From Micromonospora qiuiae (lineage in GTDB: Bacteria; Actinomycetota; Actinomycetes; Mycobacteriales; Micromonosporaceae), in the NCBI RefSeq assembly GCF_016863555.1, contig NZ_BOPC01000065.1, forward strand, positions 1-50,220: a DNA stretch of 50,220 nucleotides. The letters run 5' to 3'. Below are positions 8,163 to 16,507 of the stretch, piece by piece (positions within the stretch are counted from its first letter, which is position 1; every line of letters begins with the position of its first letter). The position numbers and the translations under genes are program-made. The notes below the pieces were generated by a model, which saw nothing but the letters and a program-made list of their open reading frames with translations, ran no database searches and was not told where the DNA came from.

Positions 8163-8561
8163 CTATCCCTGGCTCGTGGCGGACGTGCCCGGCTGATCCG
8201 CGTCCCGCGGCCCGCCCGCCTTCGGCGCGTACCCGGCCTCACGGCGGCGGACCAGCCAGAACGCACCGCCGGCCACGGCGAAGGTCAGCAGTACGCCCAA
8301 CACGCCGGCAAGCCCGGTGGAGAGGAACTCGTTGTCCAGACCCGCGATGCCGTAGTCGGTCAGCGGACCACCGATCTCGTGCTCCTGCTCCTGCTGGGCG
8401 GGGCAACTGCCGCCGGTGATCTCGCCGCGGGTGTCGAGGGTGCAGCCCTCCAACAGCGACGAGTCCAGCCCGTCGGGGTGCGGCGAGGCGAAGTTGCTCA
8501 CCACGCCGGCCAGCAGCACGGCGACGAGCAGACCACCGACGATGAAGCTCCACTTCCTCAT
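8163..8561 (-). CDS. cbiN: CbiN-like PDGLE-domain protein
   Basis: This 132-residue protein has an N-terminal membrane helix (about 4-24), the extracellular SPHPDGLDSSLLEGC segment that defines the PDGLE/CbiN family, and a second helix near 88-110 followed by a basic cytoplasmic tail. CbiN helps load metal into CbiM. The ATG at 8561 overlaps the cbiM stop by 4 bp. Two cysteines sit in the outer loop (EGC, GGSCPAQ). Confidence 0.88.
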   Translation of the reverse strand: MRKWSFIVGGLLVAVLLAGVVSNFASPHPDGLDSSLLEGCTLDTRGEITGGSCPAQQEQEHEIGGPLTDYGIAGLDNEFLSTGLAGVLGVLLTFAVAGGAFWLVRRREAGYAPKAGGPRDADQPGTSATSQG

Positions 8562-9253
8562 CGGACACCTCCGACGGTCGCGATGGTCGCCGATGCAGCC
8601 GGCTTGCGCAGCGCGTACACCAGGTCGGGTCGGACCTTCGCCACGGTGACCACCGTGGTGGCGGTGATCAGGCCCTCGCCGATGCCGATGAACAGGTGGG
8701 ACGCGGCCATCGTCCCGGCCAGCCCGGCCAGGTTGCCGCCGAGGTCGGCGGTGCCGCCGAGCCAGTACTGCACCACGAAGCCCATCGCCGCGACGACCAC
8801 GCTGACCGACGCGGCGACGAAGGCCGTCACGGCCAACCCGGTGGTGGTACGCGGCAGCACCCGCAGCAGCAGGGCGATCAGCAAATACGCCACCGCGACG
8901 GCGATCACGGCCATGTTGGTGATGCTCAGCCCGAGCATCGCCACGCCCCCGTCGCCGAAGACGAGCGCCTGCACGACCAGCACCACCGCGATGCAGAGCG
9001 CGCCGACCCAGGGGCCGACCAGCATGGCGGCGAGCGCACCGCCGAGCAGGTGACCGCTGACCCCGGCAGTGAAGATCGGAAAGTTGAGCATCTGCACCGC
9101 GAAGATGAACGCCGCGACCAGGCCGGCCATCGGTGCCAGCCGATCGTCCAGGTCCAGCCGGCCGCGCCGGACGCAGACCGTCAGCGCCGCCAGTGCGATC
9201 ACCCCGAAGGCTGCGGCGACGGGACCGTTGATGATCCCGTTCGAGATGTGCAT
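8558..9253 (-). CDS. cbiM: Nickel/cobalt transporter substrate-binding protein CbiM
   Basis: This 231-residue multi-pass protein begins MHISNGIINGP. In the CbiM/NikM family the free N-terminal Met-His pair coordinates the metal, so I chose the ATG at 9253 over the longer frame beginning at 9280. The motif VSGHLLGGALAAMLVGPW carries another conserved metal-site histidine. It heads the cbiM-N-Q-O operon with 4-bp overlaps or short gaps throughout. A promoter with a Nur-like operator lies 60-100 bp upstream, which argues for nickel. I see no cobalamin riboswitch in the leader. Confidence 0.92.
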   Translation of the reverse strand: MHISNGIINGPVAAAFGVIALAALTVCVRRGRLDLDDRLAPMAGLVAAFIFAVQMLNFPIFTAGVSGHLLGGALAAMLVGPWVGALCIAVVLVVQALVFGDGGVAMLGLSITNMAVIAVAVAYLLIALLLRVLPRTTTGLAVTAFVAASVSVVVAAMGFVVQYWLGGTADLGGNLAGLAGTMAASHLFIGIGEGLITATTVVTVAKVRPDLVYALRKPAASATIATVGGVR

Positions 9254-9313
9254 GGCCAGAGTTTCCACGTGACCTCCCACGTGACGGCGGGCCCGCGCTC
9301 GCCGGCAAGGGTG

Positions 9314-9353
9314 AGCCTATTTCCAATCATGTGCTGTTGCCAATACCTTGCAA
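9314..9353 (-). promoter_or_regulatory. cbiM promoter overlapped by a Nur-box-like operator
   Basis: On the minus strand TTGGCA (9338-9343) and TAGGCT (9314-9319) are spaced by 18 bp, a good housekeeping promoter. Overlapping the -35 element is the 17-bp imperfect inverted repeat at 9337-9353, TTGCCA-ATACC-TTGCAA. It matches the Streptomyces Nur (nickel-responsive Fur family) consensus tTGCaa-N5-ttGCAA, as remembered, at nearly all positions. Confidence 0.6.
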
Positions 9354-9453
9354 CAGCCAAGTGTTCGTCGCCGCCACCGCGCCCGTGGTCAAGTGGTGCG
9401 GCGACACGAGCCGGACCGGCACGGCGGCGCGGCGGGCCACCCCGGCACGACGG

Positions 9454-9459
9454 TAGGGT
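9454..9459 (+). promoter_or_regulatory. -10 box for leaderless bcp mRNA
   Basis: TAGGGT ends exactly 6 nt before the bcp ATG at 9466, so the transcript likely starts at the start codon. No Shine-Dalgarno sequence is present. Confidence 0.4.
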
Positions 9460-9465
9460 CGTGCC

Positions 9466-9942
9466 ATGACCGCACCCGTTCGCCTCTCCCCCGGTGATCC
9501 GGCGCCCGAGTTCACCCTGCCCACCGACACCGGCGGGCAGCTCACCCTGGCCGACCTGCGCGGCCGCAAGGTCGTCCTGTACGCCTACCCGGCCGCGATG
9601 ACTCCCGGCTGCACCAAGCAGGCCTGCGACTTCCGCGACTCGCTCGCCTCTCTGCAGGCCGCAGGCTACGAAGTGGTCGGCATCTCGCCGGACATGCCGG
9701 AGAAGCTGGCGAAATTCCGCGAGCGCGACGCGATCACCTTCCCGCTCGTCGCCGACACCGACAAGGCGGTGCTGACCGCCTACGGGGCATACGGCGAGAA
9801 GCAGTCCTACGGCCGTACGGTCACCGGAGTGATCCGCTCGACGTTCGTGATCGACGAGAACGGCAAGATCGAGCGGGCGCTCTACAACGTCAAGGCCACC
9901 GGCCACGTCGCCAAACTCCGTCGCGACCTCGGGTTGGACTAG
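9466..9942 (+). CDS. bcp: Thioredoxin-dependent thiol peroxidase (Bcp/PrxQ)
   Basis: This 158-residue peroxiredoxin has the peroxidatic Cys49 in MTPGCTKQACDF and a resolving Cys54 five residues on, as in PrxQ/Bcp. The length is standard. It reduces hydrogen peroxide and organic hydroperoxides with electrons from thioredoxin in the cytoplasm. It is a single gene, divergent from cbiM, probably transcribed leaderless. One small departure is YPAAMTPG, where YPKAMTPG is common. Confidence 0.95.
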   Translation: MTAPVRLSPGDPAPEFTLPTDTGGQLTLADLRGRKVVLYAYPAAMTPGCTKQACDFRDSLASLQAAGYEVVGISPDMPEKLAKFRERDAITFPLVADTDKAVLTAYGAYGEKQSYGRTVTGVIRSTFVIDENGKIERALYNVKATGHVAKLRRDLGLD

Positions 9943-10044
9943 GCCCGGTCGCAGGCGCAGTCGATCCTGACCATCGATGGTGCAGTGAGGGACGTGCCGG
10001 GCTTAACACGGTTACGAACCGACACTCTAGAATCATCGAGGTCG

Positions 10045-10130
10045 GCGGGAGTGGCGTAACGGCAGCCGCGGTAGGTTTAGGTCCTATTGTCCGAAAGGAC
10101 GTGGGGGTTCGAATCCCCCCTCCCGCACCA
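10045..10130 (+). tRNA. tRNA-Leu (anticodon UAG)
   Basis: The cloverleaf is complete. Acceptor GCGGGAG pairs with CTCCCGC. The anticodon stem GTAGG/CCTAT holds the loop TTTAGGT, giving anticodon TAG. A long variable arm (GTCC-GAAA-GGAC) marks a class II tRNA, and the T arm is GGGGGTTCGAATCCCCC. CCA is encoded at 10128-10130. The size of 86 nt fits leucine, and UAG reads CUA and other CUN codons. Confidence 0.95.
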
Positions 10131-10186
10131 CAGCACCCTGTCGGGAGCATCACGATCACGGGCGGTCGGCTCAGCCTCCGGTAAGG

Positions 10187-10759
10187 ATGAGCGCCGTGAG
10201 TCTGCGATTCATCCTCGATCCTGAGCTGACCCCGGAGCTGCGTACGGCGATCGTCGCGCTCTGGGTCGACGTCACCAACGCCGGCGGCGCGGTCGGCTTC
10301 GTGGCACCGGTCACCGCCGAGCAGGTACACACGATCGCCGACCCGACGCTGGCGGGCATCGCGGACGGCCCGGACCGGCTACTGCTCGGCTACGACGGCG
10401 ACCGGCTCGTCGCCATGGCGATCTTCACCGACCCGCGCTTCCATCTGAAGCCGCACCTGCGGGTGCTCACCCGGGTCATGGTCCACCCCGACACGCAGGG
10501 GCGCGGCTTCGGCGAGGCGCTCATGCGCGAGGCCGAGCGGATCGCCCGCGACCTGGGGTTGGCGGCGTTGCACGTGACCGTACGGGACGGGCTGGGGCTG
10601 GACCGGTTCTACCGCCGCCTGGGCTACCGGGAGGTGGGGCGGTGGCCCGCTGCCCTGCGGGTCGCCCCCGGCGACGATCGCGACGAGATCCTCATGTGGC
10701 TCGACCTGACCGACGCCCGCCCCGACGCCGTCGGGGTGGCGCAGCACCGCGAAAGCTAA
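10187..10759 (+). CDS. GNAT family N-acetyltransferase
   Basis: This 190-residue protein has the GNAT acetyl-CoA motif A, VMVHPDTQGRGFGEALM, near residues 99-115 and the later motif LDRFYRRLGYREVGRWP. It transfers an acetyl group from acetyl-CoA to an unknown amine. The ATG at 10187 follows GGTAAGG; a GTG at 10196 is also possible. Its TAA stop overlaps the stop of the convergent MOSC gene. Confidence 0.88.
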   Translation: MSAVSLRFILDPELTPELRTAIVALWVDVTNAGGAVGFVAPVTAEQVHTIADPTLAGIADGPDRLLLGYDGDRLVAMAIFTDPRFHLKPHLRVLTRVMVHPDTQGRGFGEALMREAERIARDLGLAALHVTVRDGLGLDRFYRRLGYREVGRWPAALRVAPGDDRDEILMWLDLTDARPDAVGVAQHRES

Positions 10760-11565
10760 GAGTCGGTCAACTCCACCGGATCACCGAGCCGCACCCGGCC
10801 GTGCTCCGGCGGCAGCAGGTACAGCCCGAACAGGAGCTTGCGGCCGATGTTGCGGTGCCGCGCGAGGGCGCGCAGCGGCTCCCGTTCGCGTACGCCAGTC
10901 TCCTGGTCGATGGTGATGACCAGGCAGCGGGCCGACGGGCCGGCGGCGCGAAAGGCCAGGTCGCCGATCCGCAACGGCCGCCCCACCCAGTCGTCCTCGG
11001 CCCATGCGGGGGCGCCGTCCACCACCAGGTTGGGCCGGAAGCGGGCCATCGGCACCGGCCACCCGCCCGCGTCGCAGAGCGCGGCCAGCGAGGCGGTGCT
11101 GGTCAGCAGCACCGGGTACGCGTCGGCGAAGCTGACCTGGTCGCCGGGGTCGTGCTCCCGGTCGCCGCGCCTGATGTGCCGGGCCGGCCGGGCCAGCCGG
11201 ACCAGTCGCACCGGCCGGCCCAGTACCGCGCCGAGCCAGGCGTCGGCGGCCGGGCCGGCGGGCAACGCCTCGACCCGCAGCGGGCGGCGGCGGAAGGTGC
11301 GCACCCGCACCGGGGCGACCCCGTCCGGTTCGGGCACCAGCAGGTCGCGGTGGCCGTCGGCCCGCAGCAGCAGACCGCCGGCAACCGGACGGGCATGCAC
11401 CTTGACCAACGTGCCGGCCTCACGCTGGGTGACGCCGACCCCGTCGGCGTCGACCACCATCCAACGTCGGTCCCCGTCCAGCCCCCACGGCGCCACCGTG
11501 GCCGCGTCGTGGTCGAGCCCCCGACAACCCTTGATCGGGTACGTGTGGATCGCGCTCAGCCGCAC
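10756..11565 (-). CDS. MOSC domain-containing protein (YcbX-like)
   Basis: This 269-residue protein has an N-terminal beta-barrel domain (AIHTYPIKGCRG) and a C-terminal MOSC domain. FRPNLVVDG and the Cys in AAGPSARCLVITIDQETG are the expected positions of the MOSC metal-sulfur/Moco ligand. Relatives are molybdenum-cofactor N-oxide reductases of the YcbX/mARC type. I chose the GTG at 11565 because the conserved N-terminus starts there, 4 nt after the upstream methyltransferase stop. The upstream methyltransferase is probably co-transcribed. Confidence 0.87.
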   Translation of the reverse strand: MRLSAIHTYPIKGCRGLDHDAATVAPWGLDGDRRWMVVDADGVGVTQREAGTLVKVHARPVAGGLLLRADGHRDLLVPEPDGVAPVRVRTFRRRPLRVEALPAGPAADAWLGAVLGRPVRLVRLARPARHIRRGDREHDPGDQVSFADAYPVLLTSTASLAALCDAGGWPVPMARFRPNLVVDGAPAWAEDDWVGRPLRIGDLAFRAAGPSARCLVITIDQETGVREREPLRALARHRNIGRKLLFGLYLLPPEHGRVRLGDPVELTDS

Positions 11566-11569
11566 CCGG

Positions 11570-12403
11570 CTACCATGCCACGCCGATGCCGTCGCCCGGG
11601 TACCAGTGGTTGGCCGGCGTCTCCCGGTAGGCGAGGAATCGGCGGCCGGTGCGCTCGGCGTGGTTGGCCAGCACGTTGGTGTGCATGACATTGTCGGTGA
11701 GGAGCATCGCCCCCCGGGCCAGCTTGGGCTCCACGGCCTCGAACTCGCGCCGCTCGTGGCCCCGGCTGTGGTCGCTGTCGTGCAGGAACAGGTCGACCGG
11801 TCGGTCCAGCACGCCGATCGACTCGACCGAGTCACCGATGATCAGATCGATCACCTCCGACCAGGGCGCGGTACGGGCCAGGTAGCCGGCCTCCGGGTTG
11901 ATGTCGATGGAGCTGAGCCGGCCCGGGTGCCCCTCCGCGGCGTTGCGCAGCAGGGCGGCGGCCAGCACGCAGCTGCCCAGTCCCTTGTCCACACCGGTCT
12001 CCACGATGTGCCTCGGCCTGCGGGCGCGCACGATCGCGTACCAGCCGATGCGGCGGGCGTACCGGACCTGCTTGTCGGCCAGCCCGCGGCGCACCGCTGC
12101 CGCGGTGGCCGAGGCGATGTGCCGGCGCAGCTCGTCGTCCGACTCGATTTCGGTCAGGTATTCACGCACCTGTTTCACGGGCAGGTCGCAGACCACACTG
12201 ACGAACCAGGCGAGGTGGCTGCGGCTGAGTTTGGTCAACTCGTACGTGTAGTTGTGATGTTCCCGCGAAGCGACCAACCATCGCGCCGAGACCCTCAGCA
12301 CCTTGGCGTCGTGACGGGCGACGGTGGCCAGGCGTTTCGGAAAGGCGGCAACCCGGGCGAGGCGCGTACGGGCCAGCGCCCGACGCAGCTTGACGGCGTC
12401 CAC
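11570..12403 (-). CDS. Class I SAM-dependent methyltransferase
   Basis: This 277-residue protein has a Rossmann methyltransferase core. Motif I is IVETGVDKGLGS near residue 135, followed by the acidic SIDINPEAG and later DLFLHDSDHS and GAMLLTDNV. It looks like the Methyltransf_24 group, often O-methyltransferases of sugars or small molecules. About 120 N-terminal residues are helical and not assigned. The start at 12403 is the first in-frame ATG. It sits divergent from the LCP gene at the edge of the polysaccharide locus, so a sugar substrate is possible but unproven. Confidence 0.82.
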   Translation of the reverse strand: MDAVKLRRALARTRLARVAAFPKRLATVARHDAKVLRVSARWLVASREHHNYTYELTKLSRSHLAWFVSVVCDLPVKQVREYLTEIESDDELRRHIASATAAAVRRGLADKQVRYARRIGWYAIVRARRPRHIVETGVDKGLGSCVLAAALLRNAAEGHPGRLSSIDINPEAGYLARTAPWSEVIDLIIGDSVESIGVLDRPVDLFLHDSDHSRGHERREFEAVEPKLARGAMLLTDNVMHTNVLANHAERTGRRFLAYRETPANHWYPGDGIGVAW

Positions 12404-12471
12404 GGCGAGGTTCTACCAGACCGAGGAGAACATGCGGGCAACAAGCGCGAGTTGTCCGATTTCCTCATTAT

Positions 12472-12481
12472 CACAATTGTG
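12472..12481. promoter_or_regulatory. Palindrome in divergent promoter region
   Basis: The perfect 10-bp palindrome CACAATTGTG sits in an AT-richer patch between the divergent methyltransferase and LCP genes. On the minus strand it abuts a GATAAT sequence that could be a -10 box. It is a candidate operator only. Confidence 0.3.
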
Positions 12482-12557
12482 CCTCGCGCCGTGCTCCGGC
12501 TCGGCGACGAAACGCAGTTGACGCCAAAGGGGAATGCGAACCGCGTGTCCAAATCAG

Positions 12558-12563
12558 TAGCAT
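12558..12563 (+). promoter_or_regulatory. -10 box for leaderless LCP mRNA
   Basis: TAGCAT ends 7 nt before the ATG at 12571, and no ribosome site is visible. A leaderless transcript is likely. Confidence 0.35.
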
Positions 12564-12570
12564 CCTCCAC

Positions 12571-13668
12571 ATGCGCCAACACCACGGGGACGGCGATCCC
12601 GACACCCTGCTCTTCGACAGACCTCCGGCAGAGCAGAAGGGCATCGACAAGCAGCCGACGGCAGAGTCGAGCACCGGGAGTCCACGACGGCGACGCCGGT
12701 GGAAGCGGATCGCCCTGATCAGTGCCCTGGTGCTGGTGCTCCTGGCCGGTGGTGGCGTACTTGCCGGCGGCCTCTACTACCGCTCGGTCGAGTCCAGCAT
12801 CGAACGCGTCGACGCCTTCGAGGGGGTCCCCGAGGAGACCCGCCCGCAGGCCGTCGCGACGGGTGCCATGAACATCATGATCCTGGGCAGCGACACCCGC
12901 GATCCGGACAACACCTCCGGCTCCCGCACCGACACCATTATCCTGGCGCACCTGCCGAAGGACCGGTCGAGCGCCCAACTCATCTCCATCCCCCGGGACA
13001 CCTGGGTGAGCGTGCCGAAGTCCCGCGAGGGCCGAGGCGGCCGGGACGCGAAAATCAACGCCGCGTACGCCTGGGGCGGCGTCCCGCTGATGGTGCAGAC
13101 GGTGGAGAAGTTCACCGGCGTCCGCATCGACCACGTGACGATGGTCGACTTCTCCGGCTTCAAGGAGATCGTCGACGCCCTCGGCGGCATCGAAATCACC
13201 GTCGACAAGGGCTTCACCTCGCGGCACTCGCTGAATCCGGACGGCCGGCGTGAGTTCGTCGCGGGCAAGCAAACCATGGACGGGGCCGCCGCGCTGGACT
13301 ACGCCCGTGAGCGGTACGCCTTCGCCGACGGCGACTTCACCCGCATCAAGCACCAGCAGCAGGTCATCAAGTCGATTCTGGACACCGCTGCTTCCGGCGG
13401 CACGTTGACCAGCCCCACCAAGCTGAACTCCTTCGTCCGGGCCACCGCCGACGCGGTGGCGGTCGACGAGTCGATGTCCCTGCTGGACCTCGGGATGGAG
13501 CTGCGTCACCTGCGTGGCGGCAACCTGACCTTTCTCACCTGCCCGACCAAGGGCACCGGCATGATCGGCAACGAAAGCGTGGTGCTGGCCGACAAGGCGA
13601 AAGCGGACGAGCTCTTCGACGCGGTCCGTCGGGACGCGGTGCCAGAAATTCTGGCTGCTGCGAAGTAG
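12571..13668 (+). CDS. LytR-CpsA-Psr (LCP) family cell-wall glycopolymer ligase
   Basis: This 365-residue protein has a proline/charged cytoplasmic tail, one membrane helix at about 44-68, and an extracellular LCP domain. Conserved residues are seen in ILGSDTRDP, SRTDTIILAHL, ISIPRDTWV, KINAAYAWGG and DYARERYAFADGDFTRIKHQQ. LCP enzymes move polyprenyl-linked glycopolymers onto peptidoglycan or arabinogalactan. It directly precedes the polyprenyl sugar transferase, so it probably attaches the polymer made by this locus. Confidence 0.93.
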   Translation: MRQHHGDGDPDTLLFDRPPAEQKGIDKQPTAESSTGSPRRRRRWKRIALISALVLVLLAGGGVLAGGLYYRSVESSIERVDAFEGVPEETRPQAVATGAMNIMILGSDTRDPDNTSGSRTDTIILAHLPKDRSSAQLISIPRDTWVSVPKSREGRGGRDAKINAAYAWGGVPLMVQTVEKFTGVRIDHVTMVDFSGFKEIVDALGGIEITVDKGFTSRHSLNPDGRREFVAGKQTMDGAAALDYARERYAFADGDFTRIKHQQQVIKSILDTAASGGTLTSPTKLNSFVRATADAVAVDESMSLLDLGMELRHLRGGNLTFLTCPTKGTGMIGNESVVLADKAKADELFDAVRRDAVPEILAAAK

Positions 13669-13682
13669 GAACTCGAACAGGC

Positions 13683-15245
13683 ATGCTGACCAATGATGTC
13701 GGCTCCCGCCCGGCCGTGTCACGCGGTCGCCCTCAGTCATGTAGCGCGGCCGGGGGACTCACGGGGAGAGCGCCGACCATGCCGGCCCAACCGGCAGCCG
13801 GTCATACCGGAGCGCACCTCGGTGGGCTGGCACAGCAGGTGATTCCGCAACAGGAGGCCCGCACCGCGGTCGAGACGACCGCGGTTCTGCCGTACGCGAG
13901 ATCCCGGGCCTCGTCGCGCACCCGCTGGGTCCGTGCCTGGATGATGACGCTCCCCATCGACGTCGCCGCGCTGACCACCCCGTTGCTGCTGACCCAGACG
14001 TACTGGCGCGGGATGCTGGCCTACGCCACGCTGGCGGTAGCCATCCTCTGGTCCGGCGGACACTACCGGCCACGCCGGCACGTGAGCATCCTCGACGAGC
14101 TGCCGAGCCTCGGGGGCCGGCTACTGGCCTCCGCGGCGGTGGTCGCCATCATCGCGGCACAGCGGCACTCCTCCGTGGAATACGTCAGCGAGTTCATGCG
14201 CGACGTCGCACTCTCGGCGGGGCTGATCATCGTCGGTCGCACGGTCAGTCGTACGCTCATCGTCTTCGTGCGCAAGCATCGATGGGTGGAGCACAACGCC
14301 GTCATCATCGGCAGCGGGCCGACCGGTCTCGAGTTGGCCCGGCTGTTGCGCCGTCATCCCCGGTACGGTCTGCGGTTCGTCGGTTGCGTGGACGCAGCGT
14401 CACGGCAGGAGACCGGGGCCCTGCCGCTGAGCGGTGGCCTCAACGACCTCGAACATCTCGTGCGACTCCTGGAGTGCGAGGTACTGATCATCGCCGATCC
14501 GGACTGCTCGGAGTCCGTCCTCATGGAGACGCTGCTGCGGCCCGGTAGCTCCCGATGCGACCTCTGGGCGGTGCCCGGCCTGTGGGGCTCACGTTCGCAG
14601 GGCGGCTATCCCGACCACATCGGGGCGATCCCGATCGTCAAGATCGACGATGTCACGTTTTCCGGGCCGAGGTGGGCCATCAAACGGGCCTCGGACATAG
14701 TCTTCGCCGCGGTCGCGCTGGTGGTGCTGAGTCCGGTGCTGCTGCTCTGCGCCATCGCCACCTTCCTCGACGGCGGCCGGGGCGTTTTGTTCCAGCAGGA
14801 GCGGGTCGGCCGGTACGGCAAGCCGTTCAAGGTCATCAAGTTCCGCTCGATGCGTCCACTCGACGAGCAGGAGTCACAGACCAGGTGGTCCATCGCGGAC
14901 GACGAGCGGGTGAGCCCGATCGGCCGCTTCATGCGCCGCACCTCCCTGGACGAACTGCCCCAGTTGTGGAACATCCTGCGCGGTGACATGAGCGTGGTCG
15001 GTCCCCGGCCGGAGCGGCCACACTTCGTCGAGCAGTTCTCGGCGCGGTACCCGAACTACGCGGCACGGCATCGGGTGCCCGTCGGGCTCACCGGGCTCGC
15101 GCAGGTCAGCGGCCTACGCGGCGACACCCCGATCTCCGATCGGGCGCGGTTCGACAACTACTACATCGAGAACTGGTCGCTCTGGCTCGACATCAAGGTC
15201 ATACTGCGGACTGTTGCGGAGGTGCTGCGGGCCGGTGGTCGCTGA
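13683..15245 (+). CDS. Polyprenyl-phosphate sugar-1-phosphate transferase (initiating)
   Basis: This 520-residue member of the exopolysaccharide polyprenyl glycosylphosphotransferase family has four or five N-terminal membrane helices and a Rossmann-like CoA-binding-type segment (AVIIGSGPTGLELARLL). The C-terminal bacterial sugar transferase domain covers about 330-515: KRASDIVFAA, QERVGRYGKPFKVIKFRSM, DELPQLWNILRGDMSVVGPRPE. It loads the first sugar-phosphate onto undecaprenyl or decaprenyl phosphate. An ATG at 13779 with GGGGAG upstream is a credible alternative start; the first 32 residues are not conserved-looking. It lies 14 bp after the LCP gene. Confidence 0.92.
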   Translation: MLTNDVGSRPAVSRGRPQSCSAAGGLTGRAPTMPAQPAAGHTGAHLGGLAQQVIPQQEARTAVETTAVLPYARSRASSRTRWVRAWMMTLPIDVAALTTPLLLTQTYWRGMLAYATLAVAILWSGGHYRPRRHVSILDELPSLGGRLLASAAVVAIIAAQRHSSVEYVSEFMRDVALSAGLIIVGRTVSRTLIVFVRKHRWVEHNAVIIGSGPTGLELARLLRRHPRYGLRFVGCVDAASRQETGALPLSGGLNDLEHLVRLLECEVLIIADPDCSESVLMETLLRPGSSRCDLWAVPGLWGSRSQGGYPDHIGAIPIVKIDDVTFSGPRWAIKRASDIVFAAVALVVLSPVLLLCAIATFLDGGRGVLFQQERVGRYGKPFKVIKFRSMRPLDEQESQTRWSIADDERVSPIGRFMRRTSLDELPQLWNILRGDMSVVGPRPERPHFVEQFSARYPNYAARHRVPVGLTGLAQVSGLRGDTPISDRARFDNYYIENWSLWLDIKVILRTVAEVLRAGGR

Positions 15246-15262
15246 CGGCCGCCCCGGTAACC

Positions 15263-16507
15263 TCAGCCGGTGCTCAGCGGCAGCAGTCGCGGCTCGTACC
15301 CTTCGAAGTAGCGGCTCGGATCGGCCTGCAGCACCGATCCCACGATGCTGCCGAGGACGTCTCGGAAGTCGGTTGTGGCCTTGAGATCGCCGTGGTCCAG
15401 GTCCGTCAGGCTCGGCTGCTCGCCGTAGAAGCCACCCACTACCCGCTGACCCAGAACCAGGACCGGGCCGGCCGTACCGTGATCCGTGCCGTCCGACGCG
15501 TTGGCCCGCACCCGGCGACCGAACTCGCTGTAGACGACGACAGTGACCCGGCGGCCGGCTACGGACTGCGCCATCCGGTCCGCGAACGACGACAGTGCCG
15601 TATCGAGCTGACGCAGCAGTAATTCCTGTGTGGGCAGCTCATCGGCATGGGTGTCGAAACCACCCAGGCTGACCGAGTAGACCCGGGTCGGCACACCGAC
15701 CTCCACGCAGCGAGCGACCAGGGCAAGCTGGGCAGAGAGGGCGCTCTCGCCACCGGTGCCGGTCGCCGGGACCGCCGGCTCCGCGACGGCCTTCGGCGAA
15801 CCGGTCGCCTCGTCGACGCCTCCGATGACCCGCTGCAACTCGATCAGGTCGGTGTACGCCGAGGCAGCCCGGGCCGACATTTCCGGCTCTCCCGGCTCGG
15901 TACGACCGAGTTCCGCGACCAGCCCCGGATCGACCCAGGGCGGCATGTCCAGTCCTTGATAACTGATGCAGGAGCCGATGCGTCGGCGTCCCACCAGCAG
16001 CGGCGGAATGACCGGCTCGAAGCTGACCGCGGTGCCCACGGGTGCCTCGGTGTCATCCAGCCAGCGGCCGATCCAGCCGGTGGTTGCCGGGACATCGGGC
16101 ACACCGGTCTGCCAGATGTCCATGGAGCGGAAGTGGCTCCGGTCGGGCCGGGGGTATCCGACGCCCAGGATGATTGCCAGTCGCTTGCCGTCCCACAGCC
16201 GCTTCAACCCCGTCAGCACCGGGTTCAGGCCAAGCTCGTCGTCCAGTGGCAGAACCCTCTCGCCCGGGTACGCGAGCTCCGGCCGGTTGGCGTGGTAGGC
16301 CGGGTCGGCGTAGGGGATGACCGTGTTGAGCCCGTCGTTACCGCCGTACAGGGTGACCAGGACGAGCGTGTCGGCGGGTGGTTCGGCTTCGCTAGCGGCG
16401 CCGCCCAACAGCCGAGAGAAGGCCAAAGCACCCCCGCCGGCGGCCAGCGTGGCCGCACCGGTCACGCCAGAGGCGAGCAGGAATCGACGTCGGGTAAGAG
16501 CATCCAT
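15263..16507 (-). CDS. DUF1501 family protein with Tat signal
   Basis: This 414-residue protein has a twin-arginine signal (TRRRFLLASG at residues 5-14) and the DUF1501 sulfatase/phosphatase-like fold: LVLVTLYGGNDGLNTVIPY near the start, GGFDTHADE in the middle, and VVYSEFGRRVRANASDGTDHGTAGP near the end. The Asp and His residues resemble alkaline-phosphatase-superfamily metal ligands. Its ATG directly follows the TAG of the DUF1800 gene. The pair is common in bacteria, but its biochemical role is unknown. Here it sits inside a polysaccharide locus on the opposite strand. Confidence 0.88.
   Translation of the reverse strand: MDALTRRRFLLASGVTGAATLAAGGGALAFSRLLGGAASEAEPPADTLVLVTLYGGNDGLNTVIPYADPAYHANRPELAYPGERVLPLDDELGLNPVLTGLKRLWDGKRLAIILGVGYPRPDRSHFRSMDIWQTGVPDVPATTGWIGRWLDDTEAPVGTAVSFEPVIPPLLVGRRRIGSCISYQGLDMPPWVDPGLVAELGRTEPGEPEMSARAASAYTDLIELQRVIGGVDEATGSPKAVAEPAVPATGTGGESALSAQLALVARCVEVGVPTRVYSVSLGGFDTHADELPTQELLLRQLDTALSSFADRMAQSVAGRRVTVVVYSEFGRRVRANASDGTDHGTAGPVLVLGQRVVGGFYGEQPSLTDLDHGDLKATTDFRDVLGSIVGSVLQADPSRYFEGYEPRLLPLSTG

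Noticed and set aside
9254..9336. Possible cobalamin riboswitch in the cbiM leader
   Set aside because: The leader is only about 60 nt after the predicted transcription start and I see no B12-box-like conserved core.
10187..11565. Convergent genes overlapping by stop codons (10756-10759)
   Set aside because: Four-base tail-to-tail overlaps are common in compact genomes, and no regulatory structure is seen there.
12404..12570. Small gene between the methyltransferase and LCP genes
   Set aside because: No frame with a start, ribosome site and typical codon bias is present; the stretch is better explained as a divergent promoter.
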